A DNA stretch of 64,000 bases, from positions 303,388 to 367,387 of the forward strand of contig JAPMUG010000002.1 in the NCBI GenBank assembly GCA_026692725.1, given 5' to 3'. The notes below the pieces were generated by a model. That model searched no databases. It worked only from the letters and a program-made list of their open reading frames with translations, and was not told the origin of the DNA. Within the stretch, counting starts at the first letter, position 1; every line of letters starts with the position of its first letter. Below are positions 50,374 through 61,500 of this stretch, in pieces. The position numbers were made by a program, and so were the translations under genes. This DNA is from Ecytonucleospora hepatopenaei (taxonomy: Eukaryota; Microsporidia; Enterocytozoonidae).

Positions 50374-51393
50374 TTATATTTCATGACACACTGTCTCTGT
50401 TTTACCTATTTGTTTGTTAAAATTGTTATAAAGAATAATTCTTATAAAAACATATTTATGATCATTATTTACACTATTTGTACAATGTGTTTTATCATTA
50501 AAACTATTCTTAATTTCAGATTCATTTCTGTTAGAAAAAAGACTAAATCTTTTTGTATGTAAATTGTTTGAGGTGTGATTAGATTTTATATTATAAGAAT
50601 TTCTTTTTAATGTATTTGTTTTATTTTTCATTAACTTATTATAATCTTTATATACTGGCACAACCAAACCATCATAAATTATGCCACCATTTTCAAGGAC
50701 AAATTCTTTTTCCTCATTAAAAATATTTTTATATTCCTGATTGATTATTTCACTTAATTTTTTTGTATTATAATTTATTTGCTTAACATTATTTACAATA
50801 TCAATTCCTAAAACCGAAGTGCTATTTCTATGCCTATATAAATACCTATTTATTAAATTGGAAATGTCATAATCACTAATAAAACCATATTTGTTTTCAT
50901 TAAAAACATTCAAACAAGATGTTACTAAAATTTTTTTACATTCATCATCACTAAAATATTCTACTTTATATTTCATTGTGTTAAATATTTGATAACCTTT
51001 AATTTTATAAAAACTAATTATTTTAGATTTATCGAGTACTTTACATATCTTATAATCATTATTTTGCAAGTTGTTACAGGTTGTCTTTCTTTTATTTTCT
51101 TCTTTTTTCAGAGTGTTGTTTTTTGTGTTATTTTTATCTAATGTGTTTAATTTATTGTTATTTACATCATTTTTCTCAATACTTTTTCCTTCATTTAAAT
51201 ACAATTCATTCTTTTTTAACAAAACATTTTCAAATTTATTTTTTGCACTTTCACATAAAATATGTTCTTTATTTTTAAAAATATCAATAGGTGGATTGCT
51301 TCTAATGGTTTTTAACAAATTATTGTCTAAATCTTCACTAGTATTACATACATTACATGTATTTATGTTTAAAATAAAAATATGATAAATCAT
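50374..51393 (-). CDS. predicted secreted Asn/Lys-rich protein
   Basis: 339 residues. A short hydrophobic N-terminus (about 1-13) then TCNVCNTSEDL suggests a signal peptide followed by a Cys pair. The rest is Asn/Lys-rich with a more ordered central part (about 120-245). No membrane helix follows. The ATG is preceded by only a weak CC element. No family recognised; first gene of the lineage-specific right-hand zone. Confidence 0.6.
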   Translation of the reverse strand: MIYHIFILNINTCNVCNTSEDLDNNLLKTIRSNPPIDIFKNKEHILCESAKNKFENVLLKKNELYLNEGKSIEKNDVNNNKLNTLDKNNTKNNTLKKEENKRKTTCNNLQNNDYKICKVLDKSKIISFYKIKGYQIFNTMKYKVEYFSDDECKKILVTSCLNVFNENKYGFISDYDISNLINRYLYRHRNSTSVLGIDIVNNVKQINYNTKKLSEIINQEYKNIFNEEKEFVLENGGIIYDGLVVPVYKDYNKLMKNKTNTLKRNSYNIKSNHTSNNLHTKRFSLFSNRNESEIKNSFNDKTHCTNSVNNDHKYVFIRIILYNNFNKQIGKTETVCHEI

Positions 51394-51820
51394 AAAAGGA
51401 TAATTTATTTTTTGATTTTATAACATTTTTTGACAGGTTTTAAATTGATTTTAACATAATTTAATTACAATCAGTTGTTAATTAAATAAATTATATTTCA
51501 ATAAAAAAATAAACAAAATAAAAAATTATAAATATTATTATAATAATTTATTAACTATGTCATGATCGTGAGGGACAGCTTTATATGTTCTATAAAAAGA
51601 AAGTAAAGATAATTTTGTGTTCCCTAGCATTAAATGTGTAGGGGTAATTTATTCAATTGTTTATATACTTATTAAGGAGTTATAAAGGGTGATAGCTGAT
51701 TAGGATATAACATAATATAATAGTGAACATATATATCTTAATATATTATTATAAGATATATCATATAGTTTAATAGAAACATTATAAAATATAATAGATC
51801 CATTATCATTAATATGGGCA
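51394..51820. other. intergenic region with a possible structured RNA
   Basis: AT-rich flanks enclose a GC-richer stretch at about 51555-51650. It contains a CATGATCGTGAGGGACAGC segment and a CCCTAGC...GTAGGGG hairpin (about 51621-51643). It has no ORF. A small structured RNA is possible; no known family is recognised. Confidence 0.35.
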
Positions 51821-52069
51821 TTATATAATAATTCTATTAATATTGCTCCAATCCCTTCCCTTTGAGCTTTCGTGAATCTGATTTAAATAATGTCCTACTG
51901 TGAATAGCTCCATAGTGCTATAATTGGGCTCGCGCCGTTCAGGTTCCTCCTTTTCTTCCACAGTAGGCGGAAGTTCTTGAAGTGCTTTTTGCCGAACCGA
52001 CTCTTTCTGTTCAAGTGAGTCTAAATAATCAGTGTATACTTTTGGTAATGTATTAGTATAAAATGTCAT
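51821..52069 (-). CDS. small acidic/basic protein (82 residues)
   Basis: Not recognised. Rich in Glu, Leu and Pro in the middle (LPPTVEEKEEPERREP), no membrane segment. Its codons are markedly GC-richer than those of the neighbours. CCC at 52103-52105 (minus strand) lies about 34 bases upstream of the ATG. Confidence 0.55.
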   Translation of the reverse strand: MTFYTNTLPKVYTDYLDSLEQKESVRQKALQELPPTVEEKEEPERREPNYSTMELFTVGHYLNQIHESSKGRDWSNINRIII

Positions 52070-52130
52070 GTTGTAATAAAGTTTAATAAAAATAAAAGTT
52101 AAGGGTAAAACATTTCAAATTTTTAAATAT

Positions 52131-52274
52131 CTAGTCTACTGTCCCGATGGCATAAGCCCGCTTATGACAAATATAATTGGCTAACGCCTCTTGTTCCAGC
52201 TGTTCTAAAAATTTATTTAGTTCATCCTTGAACGTTGAACTCTCAGGTTCATTAATTAATTTGTCTTTAGACAT
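52131..52274 (-). CDS. small protein (47 residues)
   Basis: A complete ATG-to-TAG frame upstream of the 82-residue gene on the same strand: a KLINEPESSTFKDELNK start, a FLEQLEQEALANYIC helix and a KRAYAIGTVD end. GC-richer codons than the flanks, as in its neighbour. A CCC lies about 78 bases upstream. Not recognised, but coding-like. Confidence 0.45.
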   Translation of the reverse strand: MSKDKLINEPESSTFKDELNKFLEQLEQEALANYICHKRAYAIGTVD

Positions 52275-52499
52275 GTATATTAAATATTAGTTATTAAAAT
52301 ATTAAATATAAATATATAAATAAAATAGTTTAAGTGTAGTAAAAAAAGATATGGGTAAATTTTTGTAAAAATTAAATCCCAAATAAAAAATAGTACCTGT
52401 CGTGAACTGACATGAAACGATCTTATGTTTATTTACTGATCCAAAACAATAAACAAAACAAAGTATAAAAACAATCTTAATAAATAAAAAACCCTTTCT

Positions 52500-52625
52500 A
52501 TGACTTATTCTAATTTTAATAATAAACGTTCATGGAACCACTGCATGCTATTATATTATCGTAAACACAAACACCTTCCGGTCGATCACGACAAAATATA
52601 TTATTTTAAAGTTAGTATTTTTTAA
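52500..52625 (+). CDS. small basic protein (41 residues)
   Basis: ATG-to-TAA frame with a KRSWNHCMLLYYRKHKHLP core, basic and aromatic. ACCC at 52491-52494 directly upstream is the usual start signal. The DNA is GC-richer than the flanks and part of the same small island (51.55-52.6 kb). Not recognised. Confidence 0.45.
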   Translation: MTYSNFNNKRSWNHCMLLYYRKHKHLPVDHDKIYYFKVSIF

Positions 52626-52690
52626 TAAATATATTATTTTAAATTAATATTTTTTAATTTACTCCTTAAAAGTAGTTTAATAATTTAGTT

Positions 52691-53757
52691 ATGTTTAACA
52701 ATTTAAAAATGTTATTTATTTTTTTAAATTTTATTTGCTGTTCTGGTAATGATTCTAATAAAAGAGAAATATGCTCTAAAGGTCCATATTCTGACTGTAT
52801 ATTAGCAAAGGGTAATAAAATATTAGTTAGTGTAAACATGCATAATGTTTCACCAAAATATATGGATAATCCTAATGATATTACTTATTTTACAATTAAT
52901 TATTATAAAGGTTTGAAAAATTTACAAGATTTAATTAATTTAAAAGATATGACAGAAGATCCTAATATACATTATAGCTTTAAATGCAATATTACACTAT
53001 CAATACCACATTCCACTGAATTACATGTTGAACACAATAAAATTAAAGAAAATATAAAAACTTCTAATATTTTAGACATAAAAGTAAAAAAGGGTAAAAT
53101 TCAACTTGATACTTTAAATGCATATCCATGTGTTATACTTAATAAGGATATTACTATAAATACGACAAATACTATTAATACTACAAACACTATAGGTAAT
53201 TATAGTATTACATTAAAGAAAAATCACCTGATACAAATACCAATTACAGATTATAAACAAATTATACTGAATGTTAAAAATGATAGCATTTCTATTGATG
53301 AAAGTTTAATAGATATGAAAAAAGAGATTTTACTTTTTAAAATCCACTTTAAACTTCTAACAGGTCATTTTTTATAGAATTACCATTAAACTGTAAAGAA
53401 GTAGAAAAGAAAGAAATTTTAAAAAATAGCAATGGAATTAATTTGATAAAAAGTGATTTTAAAGATAAATTGGATGCTTATAAAAAACTTAAATCAGGTT
53501 CAATTAGTTTTGAATTTGATGCAATTTTACTTGAAAACTTAGTGTATGATGTACCAGAAAGTTTTATAACATGGGGTATTGAATCTAAAACTAAACCAGA
53601 TGGCATAACACCAGATGATACACAACCTGATAAAGATTTATCAAGGAAAACATCTAAACTTAAAATAATTATGCTAATATGTATACCTATACTTAGTATA
53701 ATTTCTATATTAATAATTGGTTATATAATATATAAGAAAAAACGTAATATACGTTGA
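52691..53757 (+). pseudogene. type I membrane protein family member C, interrupted in a T6 run
   Basis: Two frames, 52691-53377 and one continuing to 53757, make one family member when a single T is added to the run at 53368-53373. The first part has a hydrophobic leader ending in CCSGN, then TYFTINYY, an IPHSTELHVEHNK block and a LDIKVKKGKIQLDTLNAYPCVIL block as in members A and B. The second part has a KSDF block as in B and a C-terminal membrane helix (LKIIMLICIPILSIISILIIG) with a basic tail. Either a sequencing error in a homopolymer or a true break; the rest of the frame looks intact and conserved. Confidence 0.7.
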
Positions 53758-54187
53758 AATAAATAAATAAATAAATAAAATTTTATTTATATGTTATTTA
53801 TTTATATTCCTCATTTTTAAATTTTGTTGTGTATATATTTTTTATTATATGATCTTTACTAATATTGTTATAATTATACAATGTTTTTATTTATAATACA
53901 TAATGTATTATATTGTTAAAAATATAAAAAAATTAAGAACAATATCTAATGTAATTTAATTTATTTATGATCATAACTTAGGTAATATAAACTAACTAAA
54001 TATATTAATGAACTAACTTTATGTATTAAAAAGATATATAGAAGTAATACTTAGACGTATTCTATGTTAAACTATTTTGATTTTGTTTTATTCGATTTAT
54101 TCATTTTTAGTAATTATTTGTTATACTTTAATAAGTTATTATATAAATATCTACCAGTAAAATATATAATAAAAATATTATGGCTGA
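53758..54187. other. intergenic, AT-rich
   Basis: Simple AT-rich DNA. A 62-residue hydrophobic frame at 54064-54252 overlaps the 3' end of the next gene on the other strand and lacks a start motif, so it is not called. Confidence 0.5.
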
Positions 54188-54190
54188 AAA

Positions 54191-54790
54191 TCAATCATCA
54201 GAACTGCTATTTTCTCTTTTACGTTTTTTTCGTAAATTATATGAAGTTCTAGTTTCACGTTCCATTGTTGTTGATGTTCCTGGTTCTTCATTGTCTTTTA
54301 ATGGATTTTCTCTAGAAACTTTAATTGCAAGTTCTAATGATTTAAAAATACACAAAGACGAATACTTGCAATTACGAACTAATTCTGGCGGTAGTTCAGA
54401 TTCTGGAACAATTGTTTTTTCTTCATCTTCATAAGGTTTTATTGATATGTATATAGTGTCAGGACCACCAAAATCTTTATCTTTTGGACATATAATTAAA
54501 CATGATCTTCTACATATTTCAGGATTCTTCATCATTTCTAAACACGTGCTTATTTTAATTTTAGAACACCAAAAGCAATCATCAATTACTGTTAATTTAT
54601 TTCCATTATAAATAAACTTGCTATTGACATTATATAAATTACCTATATAACCATCTTCACATGGTTCCTCACTAGAAAATCCTCCCCATATGCTAATAAA
54701 CCCGTCTGATGCACCCCCAAAACGGATAGTAAATCTTTCAATACAAACAGCAAAATTTATAAAAACAGTTGACAATAAAAACATAAACAT
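54191..54790 (-). CDS. predicted secreted Cys-rich protein with a nuclear-localisation-like tail
   Basis: 199 residues. A clear signal peptide (about 1-16, MFMFLLSTVFINFAVC), no membrane helix afterwards, about ten Cys in the mature part (CEDGY, DDCFWC, CLEMM, CRRSC, LIICP, CKYSSLC) and a C-terminal RKKRKRE cluster before a Ser/Asp end. CCC (54796-54798, minus strand) is 5 bases upstream of the ATG. The combination of secretion signal, probable disulfides and a basic nuclear-import-like cluster suggests an effector that could reach host nuclei; this is inference. Not recognised. Confidence 0.65.
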   Translation of the reverse strand: MFMFLLSTVFINFAVCIERFTIRFGGASDGFISIWGGFSSEEPCEDGYIGNLYNVNSKFIYNGNKLTVIDDCFWCSKIKISTCLEMMKNPEICRRSCLIICPKDKDFGGPDTIYISIKPYEDEEKTIVPESELPPELVRNCKYSSLCIFKSLELAIKVSRENPLKDNEEPGTSTTMERETRTSYNLRKKRKRENSSSDD

Positions 54791-55829
54791 TAAAAGGGTT
54801 ATTAAAAAATTTTAATTTTAATAATAAAACTTTTTTAGTTCTTTTATAAATTTTTAAATGCTTGAATCATGATTATTTTGCTACTGGTCATTGATATTTT
54901 TAATTTAATTTTAAAAATTTTAGTTGAATTAATTAAACAAACATTACATAATAATAAATATAAATTTAATTTTTAATAAAATGTTTTTATTTTTCTTCTC
55001 ATGTATTTTATTTATAAAGGCTGTGATTTTTAGAAGTTTAGTTCACTTATTGTTATGTGATTATGTTAATAGAATATAATTCTTTTTATTTAAATTAAAA
55101 TAATAATTTACAATAAACTTATTTTTTCTCATTGTTTAATATTATTCTATTTTAATTTTATTTAGGCAAAACATGATTATTAAATGCATCAAAAGGTAAT
55201 AAAAATTTTATAAGGTTCATATTTTACCATTACTTTAATATAATAAATACATGTTTTAAAAATTCTTATTTTTTACTGTATATAATTAAATTTAAAATAT
55301 TTTAAATACAATTTTAGGATAGAAACATCTATTTGATTTGTTATAGATAAATATATTTTTACAAAACATAAGTATAAAATCCATTAACAACAATTATTTA
55401 ACATCTTACTTTTTACACATATTTTTAGATTCATCATAAAAAAGAATATTAGAGAATTTCTTTTTATTTTGGTAATACATCTGATAAGATTTAACTTTAT
55501 CCTTTGTTTGTCAAAAAAACGTAAAATAAGATTACATAAACATTTTATTAAGTTTAAATAATCCTTTTAGTTATAAGGAAATATTAATAAATTTCCATAG
55601 AACCTGAAAACCCAACCCAAGAAACAAATCTAAAGTAAAATAATCTTAATAAATAGAATGTTTATGAATATTGTAAAAATAGCTTTTATTGTTTTTAAAA
55701 TATTTAATAAAAGCATATAAAAAAGTGTATTTACAATTACTTTGCAATAATATCAAATTATTAATGTAATATTATAAAACAGAAAAAAATTAAAATACAG
55801 TATGTTTTTTGTATTATAAATTAATTTTA
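54791..55829. other. gene-poor spacer with a possible signal-peptide remnant
   Basis: AT-rich. A 32-codon frame at 54981-55079 starts with FLFFFSCILFIKAVIF, like the leader of a secreted protein, and then stops; it may be the 5' end of a decayed gene. Nothing else is supported. Confidence 0.4.
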
Positions 55830-57056
55830 TTAACATTCTAATTCTTCTTTAACAATATCTATATTAACTTCTTGTTTTATTTTATTTTCATTTATATTAG
55901 TAATATTGCTATTATTTTCTTCCTTAATAAATATTTTGTTATCATCATTATTCTTATTACTTTTTGTTACATTTTTAAGGTTATTCTTATATACATCATT
56001 TACATCTTTCATAAACTTTTTTATTTCATTATCAGTATATGCAATATGTTTTAAGTTATATTTAGCACAAAAAAGTTTACGTTTTACTCGCAAAGTATTT
56101 TTGTTTTTAAATATATTATTTTCATCCCAATCTTTATATATAATAGCTAGTTCATTCTTTGTGACAATATTTGTAACATTATTTGTTACATTATTTTGCG
56201 AAAAATCCATGTCTTCCAATATACAAAAATTTTCTAATTGTATAAAATGTTTTTTAAACCTTATCATTTTGTTATATAAAGTATAATCAATAGAAAATAT
56301 TGCTTTTACATTATCTGTATACATATTTAATAGATTTTGAAATTCATCAATTATAGTAAAAGCTTGAATAATATGTGCAACACTAACATGCATATACATG
56401 TCAGTCAACATCATTTTAAACTTTAACTTTTCATTAAAATCTTTATAGTTTGCTATCATAAATTTATTGTATTTATGTGCAGCTAAAATTAGATTAGTAA
56501 TAGAATTTAGAAAAAAACATTAAAATATAATTTTCTATATTCTAAAAAAGTCATTCTAAGTTTTGTAGTTTTACAAAATTTATATATTGTACCTTCATGG
56601 AAAAAATCATCAATTTTTAAATTAGTATTCATTTTAAGATTATAAAAAGGTATAAGATATTTTTTCAAAAAAAAATAAATGGTTGAGCTTAAAGCTTTTG
56701 TTCCTAATGTAAATTTGGTAAAATCAGGCTTTTCCAAATTTATAAGCATGTTTTTGATAAATATATCATATTCATTGTGTTTTGGGCCAGACCAAACTTT
56801 AGAGAATAAATTATATATAAATAAATCTTCTAAAATTTTTTCATTAAATGTTTTAAATAATTCTTCCATATCCTTAAAATATTCATTATCATTAATATTA
56901 TCTAAAAGTGTTTCTGTTGTGTTGTTTATTTCTTTTTCTACACTATTGTGTAAATGTAAAGTTGTAAGATTGTATTCATTTTCTTTTTTTATAATAATAG
57001 CATTATAAAGAACATTAGCAAAAACAAATAAAATTTAAAAATTTAAAATAAATCAT
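55830..57056 (-). pseudogene. predicted secreted protein gene interrupted in homopolymer runs
   Basis: A CCC motif and ATG at 57056 begin a hydrophobic leader (about 12 codons) that stops early. A second frame, with no ATG at its beginning, continues from about 57035 to 56507 (LFVFANVLYNA..., then the EELFKTF block). A third continues to 55830. Small length changes in an A5 run (57020-57024) and an A7 run (56511-56517, T on the coding strand) would join all three into one protein of roughly 400 residues with a signal peptide. The product is not recognised. It may be a real gene with assembly errors or a decaying subtelomeric gene. Confidence 0.55.
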
Positions 57057-59344
57057 AGGGTTTTTTATTATAAAGTTTAAAAAGCATAGACTAACATCTA
57101 ATTAGAAAATTAATATTTCTTTAACAATACAATTAATATGTACAAAAGACATAGTAAAGATGTGTATATATTTATAACAATTTATTCATTAGATTATTTA
57201 ACCTTAAAAGTTTAAAAAAATATAATTATTTATATTTTTACATAAAAACAAAATAATAGCATTATTTAGTAAACTTTTAAACATGTTTTTATTATATATC
57301 AATTTATTAGTAATAGAAAAACAATAAAAACTTATTTATTTATTCATAAAAATAGAAATCAATAGATAAAAAAGTAAGTTTATTTTATAACATAGGAAAA
57401 GGATAAGGTAAGTATAAAAAGTAACTAATAAACATAAAATAACAAATACAAGCAAATATGTAAAAATAATTTTTATCACTATATGGTTAAGAAACAAAGA
57501 TATAAACTAAATATAAAAATACGTTTTTATTACTAATACACATGATACTATTAAAATTTTGAATCATTATAAAATGAACCATATAACTTAATGTATAGTA
57601 AAATAGTATCATTTAAATCAATATTATGTAATACACAAAACAATAGTAATATTTAAACAATTATATAATAACTATACTTAATATGATTAATATACATATT
57701 ACAATAAATAAAATAAATATTAAAGATATTATTTAAACATGTTACTAATTAATAAATTATAAAAACTAAAACATTAGAGATAATATCAGGTAATAAATAT
57801 TATAGCATTATAAAAATATAAACATAAATATAGAAGTAATAATAAAGTAAAAAAGATAAAAAAATACATTAGACACATTTATATTATATTATATTATAGT
57901 ATATTATATAATATTATTTGATTAAAATATATATTATATAATACATCAATATATAACATTATTATAAGATAATATAAAGATGTATTAGTAAAATCAAAAG
58001 AATATAATTTAAAATGATATTTAAAATAAATTTAACTTCAATAACACATAATACAATATAAAAGTGTTAATATAAAATTTAGTAGTTTATTGTATAATTA
58101 TTATATAGGTATTGTTGTATATTGATAAAATATTAGATATAAAAAATACTAACATAAACAGTAATAATAGTAATAATACTTAACAATATAGAATATAATA
58201 TTAAAAACATTAAAAATAAAATATAAGGTAAAATGCATTAAACTAACAATATAAAGAAATATTAAATAAAAAATAGAAAATGTTTAAAAGCATATGTAAT
58301 ATATAAAGAAAATAATAAATATAAAAAATATAAAGAAATATTAGCATGTAATAATAAATGACAATAATAACAATAATAACAAGTATTTGTGTTTTATATA
58401 AAAAAGATAAATGATACTACTAGTAAATTATTAAAGATAGAAATATATTAATTATACTCTTGTTTTAGTATTTTATTACTTAATTGTTTTATTACTTAAT
58501 TATTTTATTACTTAATTATTTAGTTACTTTATTATTTTATTATTTTAGTATTTTAGTATTTTATTAATTGTTAATTTTATAAGTTTTAAACATACTAATA
58601 AATGAATCAAATTTTACATATAAGATAAATATTTATTAAAAACAATATATGTAAGGTTATAAATAAATCTTGTGCTATACCTTATAAAAATATTTTATTA
58701 GTAAAATTATAAACATAAAAAACAGTAGTAAAATTATAAGTATATTTAATAGTATAGGTAAAATTTCAAGGGCAAAAAGTAATGTAAACTTTTTAAAAGT
58801 CAAATTTTATTAGTAAAAAGTTACAAAAATAATTTCAATTTTTTAGGCAAAAATATTTTATAAAGCACAATTAAAACAAGAAAAAGTTAAAAAACTAAAT
58901 TAAACATAATTTTATCAAATTATTTAACACCTCTTTTATTAGATAACATGTTTTTTAAATAAAATTGTTTTTTTATTGTTGTATGCCACATCCTGACAAA
59001 ATTTACAAATAATAGGTGTTTAAAATAAACTTGTGTATTTCTAAGTTTTAGCATATTTATGTAAGTACAAGCATTATAACATTCTTTTACATTTAATTAG
59101 TTTGAAAAGTTTATTTAAACTTTACAGCTTAAAAAACAAGTATTAGATAAAGTCATCCGTAATTATTTATTCAGTGATAAGTTTTTAATCAAAATAGAGT
59201 TTATTAATAAGTAGTGTTAAATAAATAAGAACCTTAATTTTGATAGGTTAAAAAATGTTATTTAGTAAATTAAAAAAGGTTTAATAAATAAATCTCTAAT
59301 TTTCAAACTAATATTTATTTTGTCTCCTTTAACATGAAAGTCAA
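57057..59344. other. gene-free AT-rich subtelomeric DNA
   Basis: About 2.3 kb of low-complexity AT-rich DNA with no frame over 60 codons and no RNA gene seen. TTATTACTTAATTATT-type tandem runs occur near 58470-58560. Confidence 0.6.
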
Positions 59345-59433
59345 TAATGTAATAATGTAATAATGTAATAATGTAATAATGTAATAATGTAATAATGTAA
59401 TAATGTAATAATGTAATAATGTAATAATGTAAT
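59345..59433. repeat. octamer tandem repeat (TAATAATG)
   Basis: About eleven uninterrupted copies of an 8-bp unit. It shares its period with the octamer array at 11099-11270, with a G replacing one base of the unit. Confidence 0.9.
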
Positions 59434-59574
59434 AATTTCTGCGTTGGAAAATCCAACAAATTTTTAATTATCATTAAATATATTTTTAAGTTATCATTGA
59501 TTATTTATTGAAGGAAAATCTTTTGTTTGTTTTTAAATGTGGTTTTTTGTACTCTAAATTTTATTTTTAAAATA

Positions 59575-60230
59575 AAATATGAGCATAATAATGCAGAAAC
59601 AGAAGATTTATGGGAAGAACTTGATAAATCAAGGGATAATAATGAAATAAAGATAAAAGACCTTATTGACAGTTAATTTTCAACTAACAATAAAATGGTA
59701 ACTAACAATAAAATGGTATAACACAAAAAACAATTCTAATAATAGTTTAAGTAATAGTGGAAAAGTAGAAAAAATATTATTTGATAAAACAGAAAGAACA
59801 ATTCATAAATTACTAAACAACTTTATAAGTTTATTTTAAAATATAATTTATTATTTTAAATTAAAAGAATATTTTATAAAATTACTTAGTGATAAATACA
59901 GTTCTTTAAATTTAAACAATGTTGATGCTTTAAATTTAGTAGCAGATTTTTTTGAATTTTCAACAACATTATATAGATAAATCAATTAGAATTGTATATA
60001 GAAAAACAATAATAAATAATAAATGTAGTAGAAAAAGAGACAAATTATGAAGTAATTGAAAATGTATTAATGAATTTGAATTTTTTGAAAAATGCATTTT
60101 AAGATAATAATGTTAAACATTTCAAATTACACTTTAAAGATATGCAAAACAAAATAGTTGAGAATAGATTAAAAAACATAAATTTAATTACTAGTATACA
60201 AGATAAAGACATTAAGTGATTTATGTATTG
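59575..60230 (+). pseudogene. decayed gene remnant
   Basis: A chain of short open segments in shifting frames has protein-like composition: ETEDLWEELDKSRDNNEIK, then SGKVEKILFDKTERTIHKLL, then NNVDALNLVADFFEFSTTL, then NVKHFKLHFKDMQNK, each ended by a stop or frame change. The segments are coding-like and collinear, so a degraded gene fits better than chance. Source family not recognised. Confidence 0.5.
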
Positions 60231-61440
60231 ATAAAATAGCAGTAACCATATGAGTACAGAATAGTATTTTTAAGATAGAGAGTAAATATGTATTGTATTA
60301 TAGTATATAGGAAGAACTATTTAATGTCACTGGTATAAATAATGATTTTTACAAAACAAATATATGAATATATATAATGCAGTAGTAGCTAACAATACTA
60401 ACAAATTTATTATAGTATTACTACTATTATAAAATATTTTGTAATACACAACTATATATTAACTACTAAAAACTTTTTATATGTTTTATAAATAAATAGT
60501 ATAATAACTAAAATTATTAGTGTATATTATATATTAGTAGTTTTAAGATATTTTATGTTAAAATAATTTGAAAAATAAAATATAATAGAAATAAAAAACA
60601 CGTAGGTAAAAAGGAAAAGAAAAAAGATGAAATAAAAGTATATATAGAATGCAATGATATTGAAAATTGAATAGTTTTAGGTAGATGTATTTTTCAATTT
60701 TTTGTATTTGTGAGTATACCCTTTAGTAAAAAATATGGTTAATAAAATTAGTACTAGTAAATATTTTTTAACCCTAATAGTAAAATAGAATAAAAAAGAA
60801 TATAAAAGAATAATAGTAGAAATATAATTTAAATGTATTAATATAAGTGTAAAACATAATATAAATGATAGTAAATAAATTATAAGTATATAAAATGCAT
60901 TAGTTTAGTATATATTACTAAATAAATTATTATTTTAAGAAATTTAAAAAAAATAGAAGAAATATTCTAATAAAATATATAAGTAAAGGTATAAATGATA
61001 AGGTATATGTGTATTTAAATAGTATTAATAATTATAAAAAGATACTTTATTAACTATTTACATGTTTTTAATAAATAAATTATATAAATATATACATTTA
61101 TTAGAAAATATTATAATATTTGTAAAAAAATAGGAATATTTTAAAAGATAATAAAAATAAGAGAAAACAATGAGTGTATTAAATAAAAAAAATATAAAGT
61201 AAAAAAAATAAAAAAACTAAAATAAATACTTAAGTATATTTACATATAAAAAATATAAAACTATTAACAAGTTTATAAACCTAATAATAAAATAAAAATA
61301 ACAATAAAAAATCAAAAGAAATAAATACAAAAAGTTTAATTTAATTTATTAGTACTTAAAAAACATTATAATACTATTTTATGAATAGTAAAAGTAAAAA
61401 CAAAGAAAAGAAAATACGTGAAAACAAAAATTAGATTATG
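60231..61440. other. gene-free AT-rich subtelomeric DNA
   Basis: About 1.2 kb of AT-rich DNA. A short coding-like KKEKKKDEIKVYIECNDIEN segment ends in a stop near 60668; otherwise nothing is visible. Confidence 0.55.
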
Positions 61441-61445
61441 ATTAG

Positions 61446-61497
61446 TAGCGCGAGAAAACTTGACGGAGTGTAACGAAGTTAAAGTTTTGGAGCGCTA
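61446..61497. other. imperfect inverted repeat at the edge of the telomeric block
   Basis: Arms TAGCGC-GAG-AAAACTT (61446-61461) and AAGTTTT-GGA-GCGCTA (61482-61497) pair over 13 of 16 positions around a 20-nt loop containing GGAGTGTAACGA. It is much GC-richer than the surrounding 4 kb and directly precedes the tandem array. Confidence 0.75.
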
Positions 61498-61500
61498 TTG

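Noticed and set aside
54064..54252. 62-codon hydrophobic frame
   Set aside because: It overlaps the secreted protein gene on the other strand and has no start motif; composition alone explains it.
57057..61440. Ribosomal RNA unit, expected near microsporidian telomeres
   Set aside because: No recognisable rRNA sequence or GC-richer block of suitable length was seen in the subtelomere.
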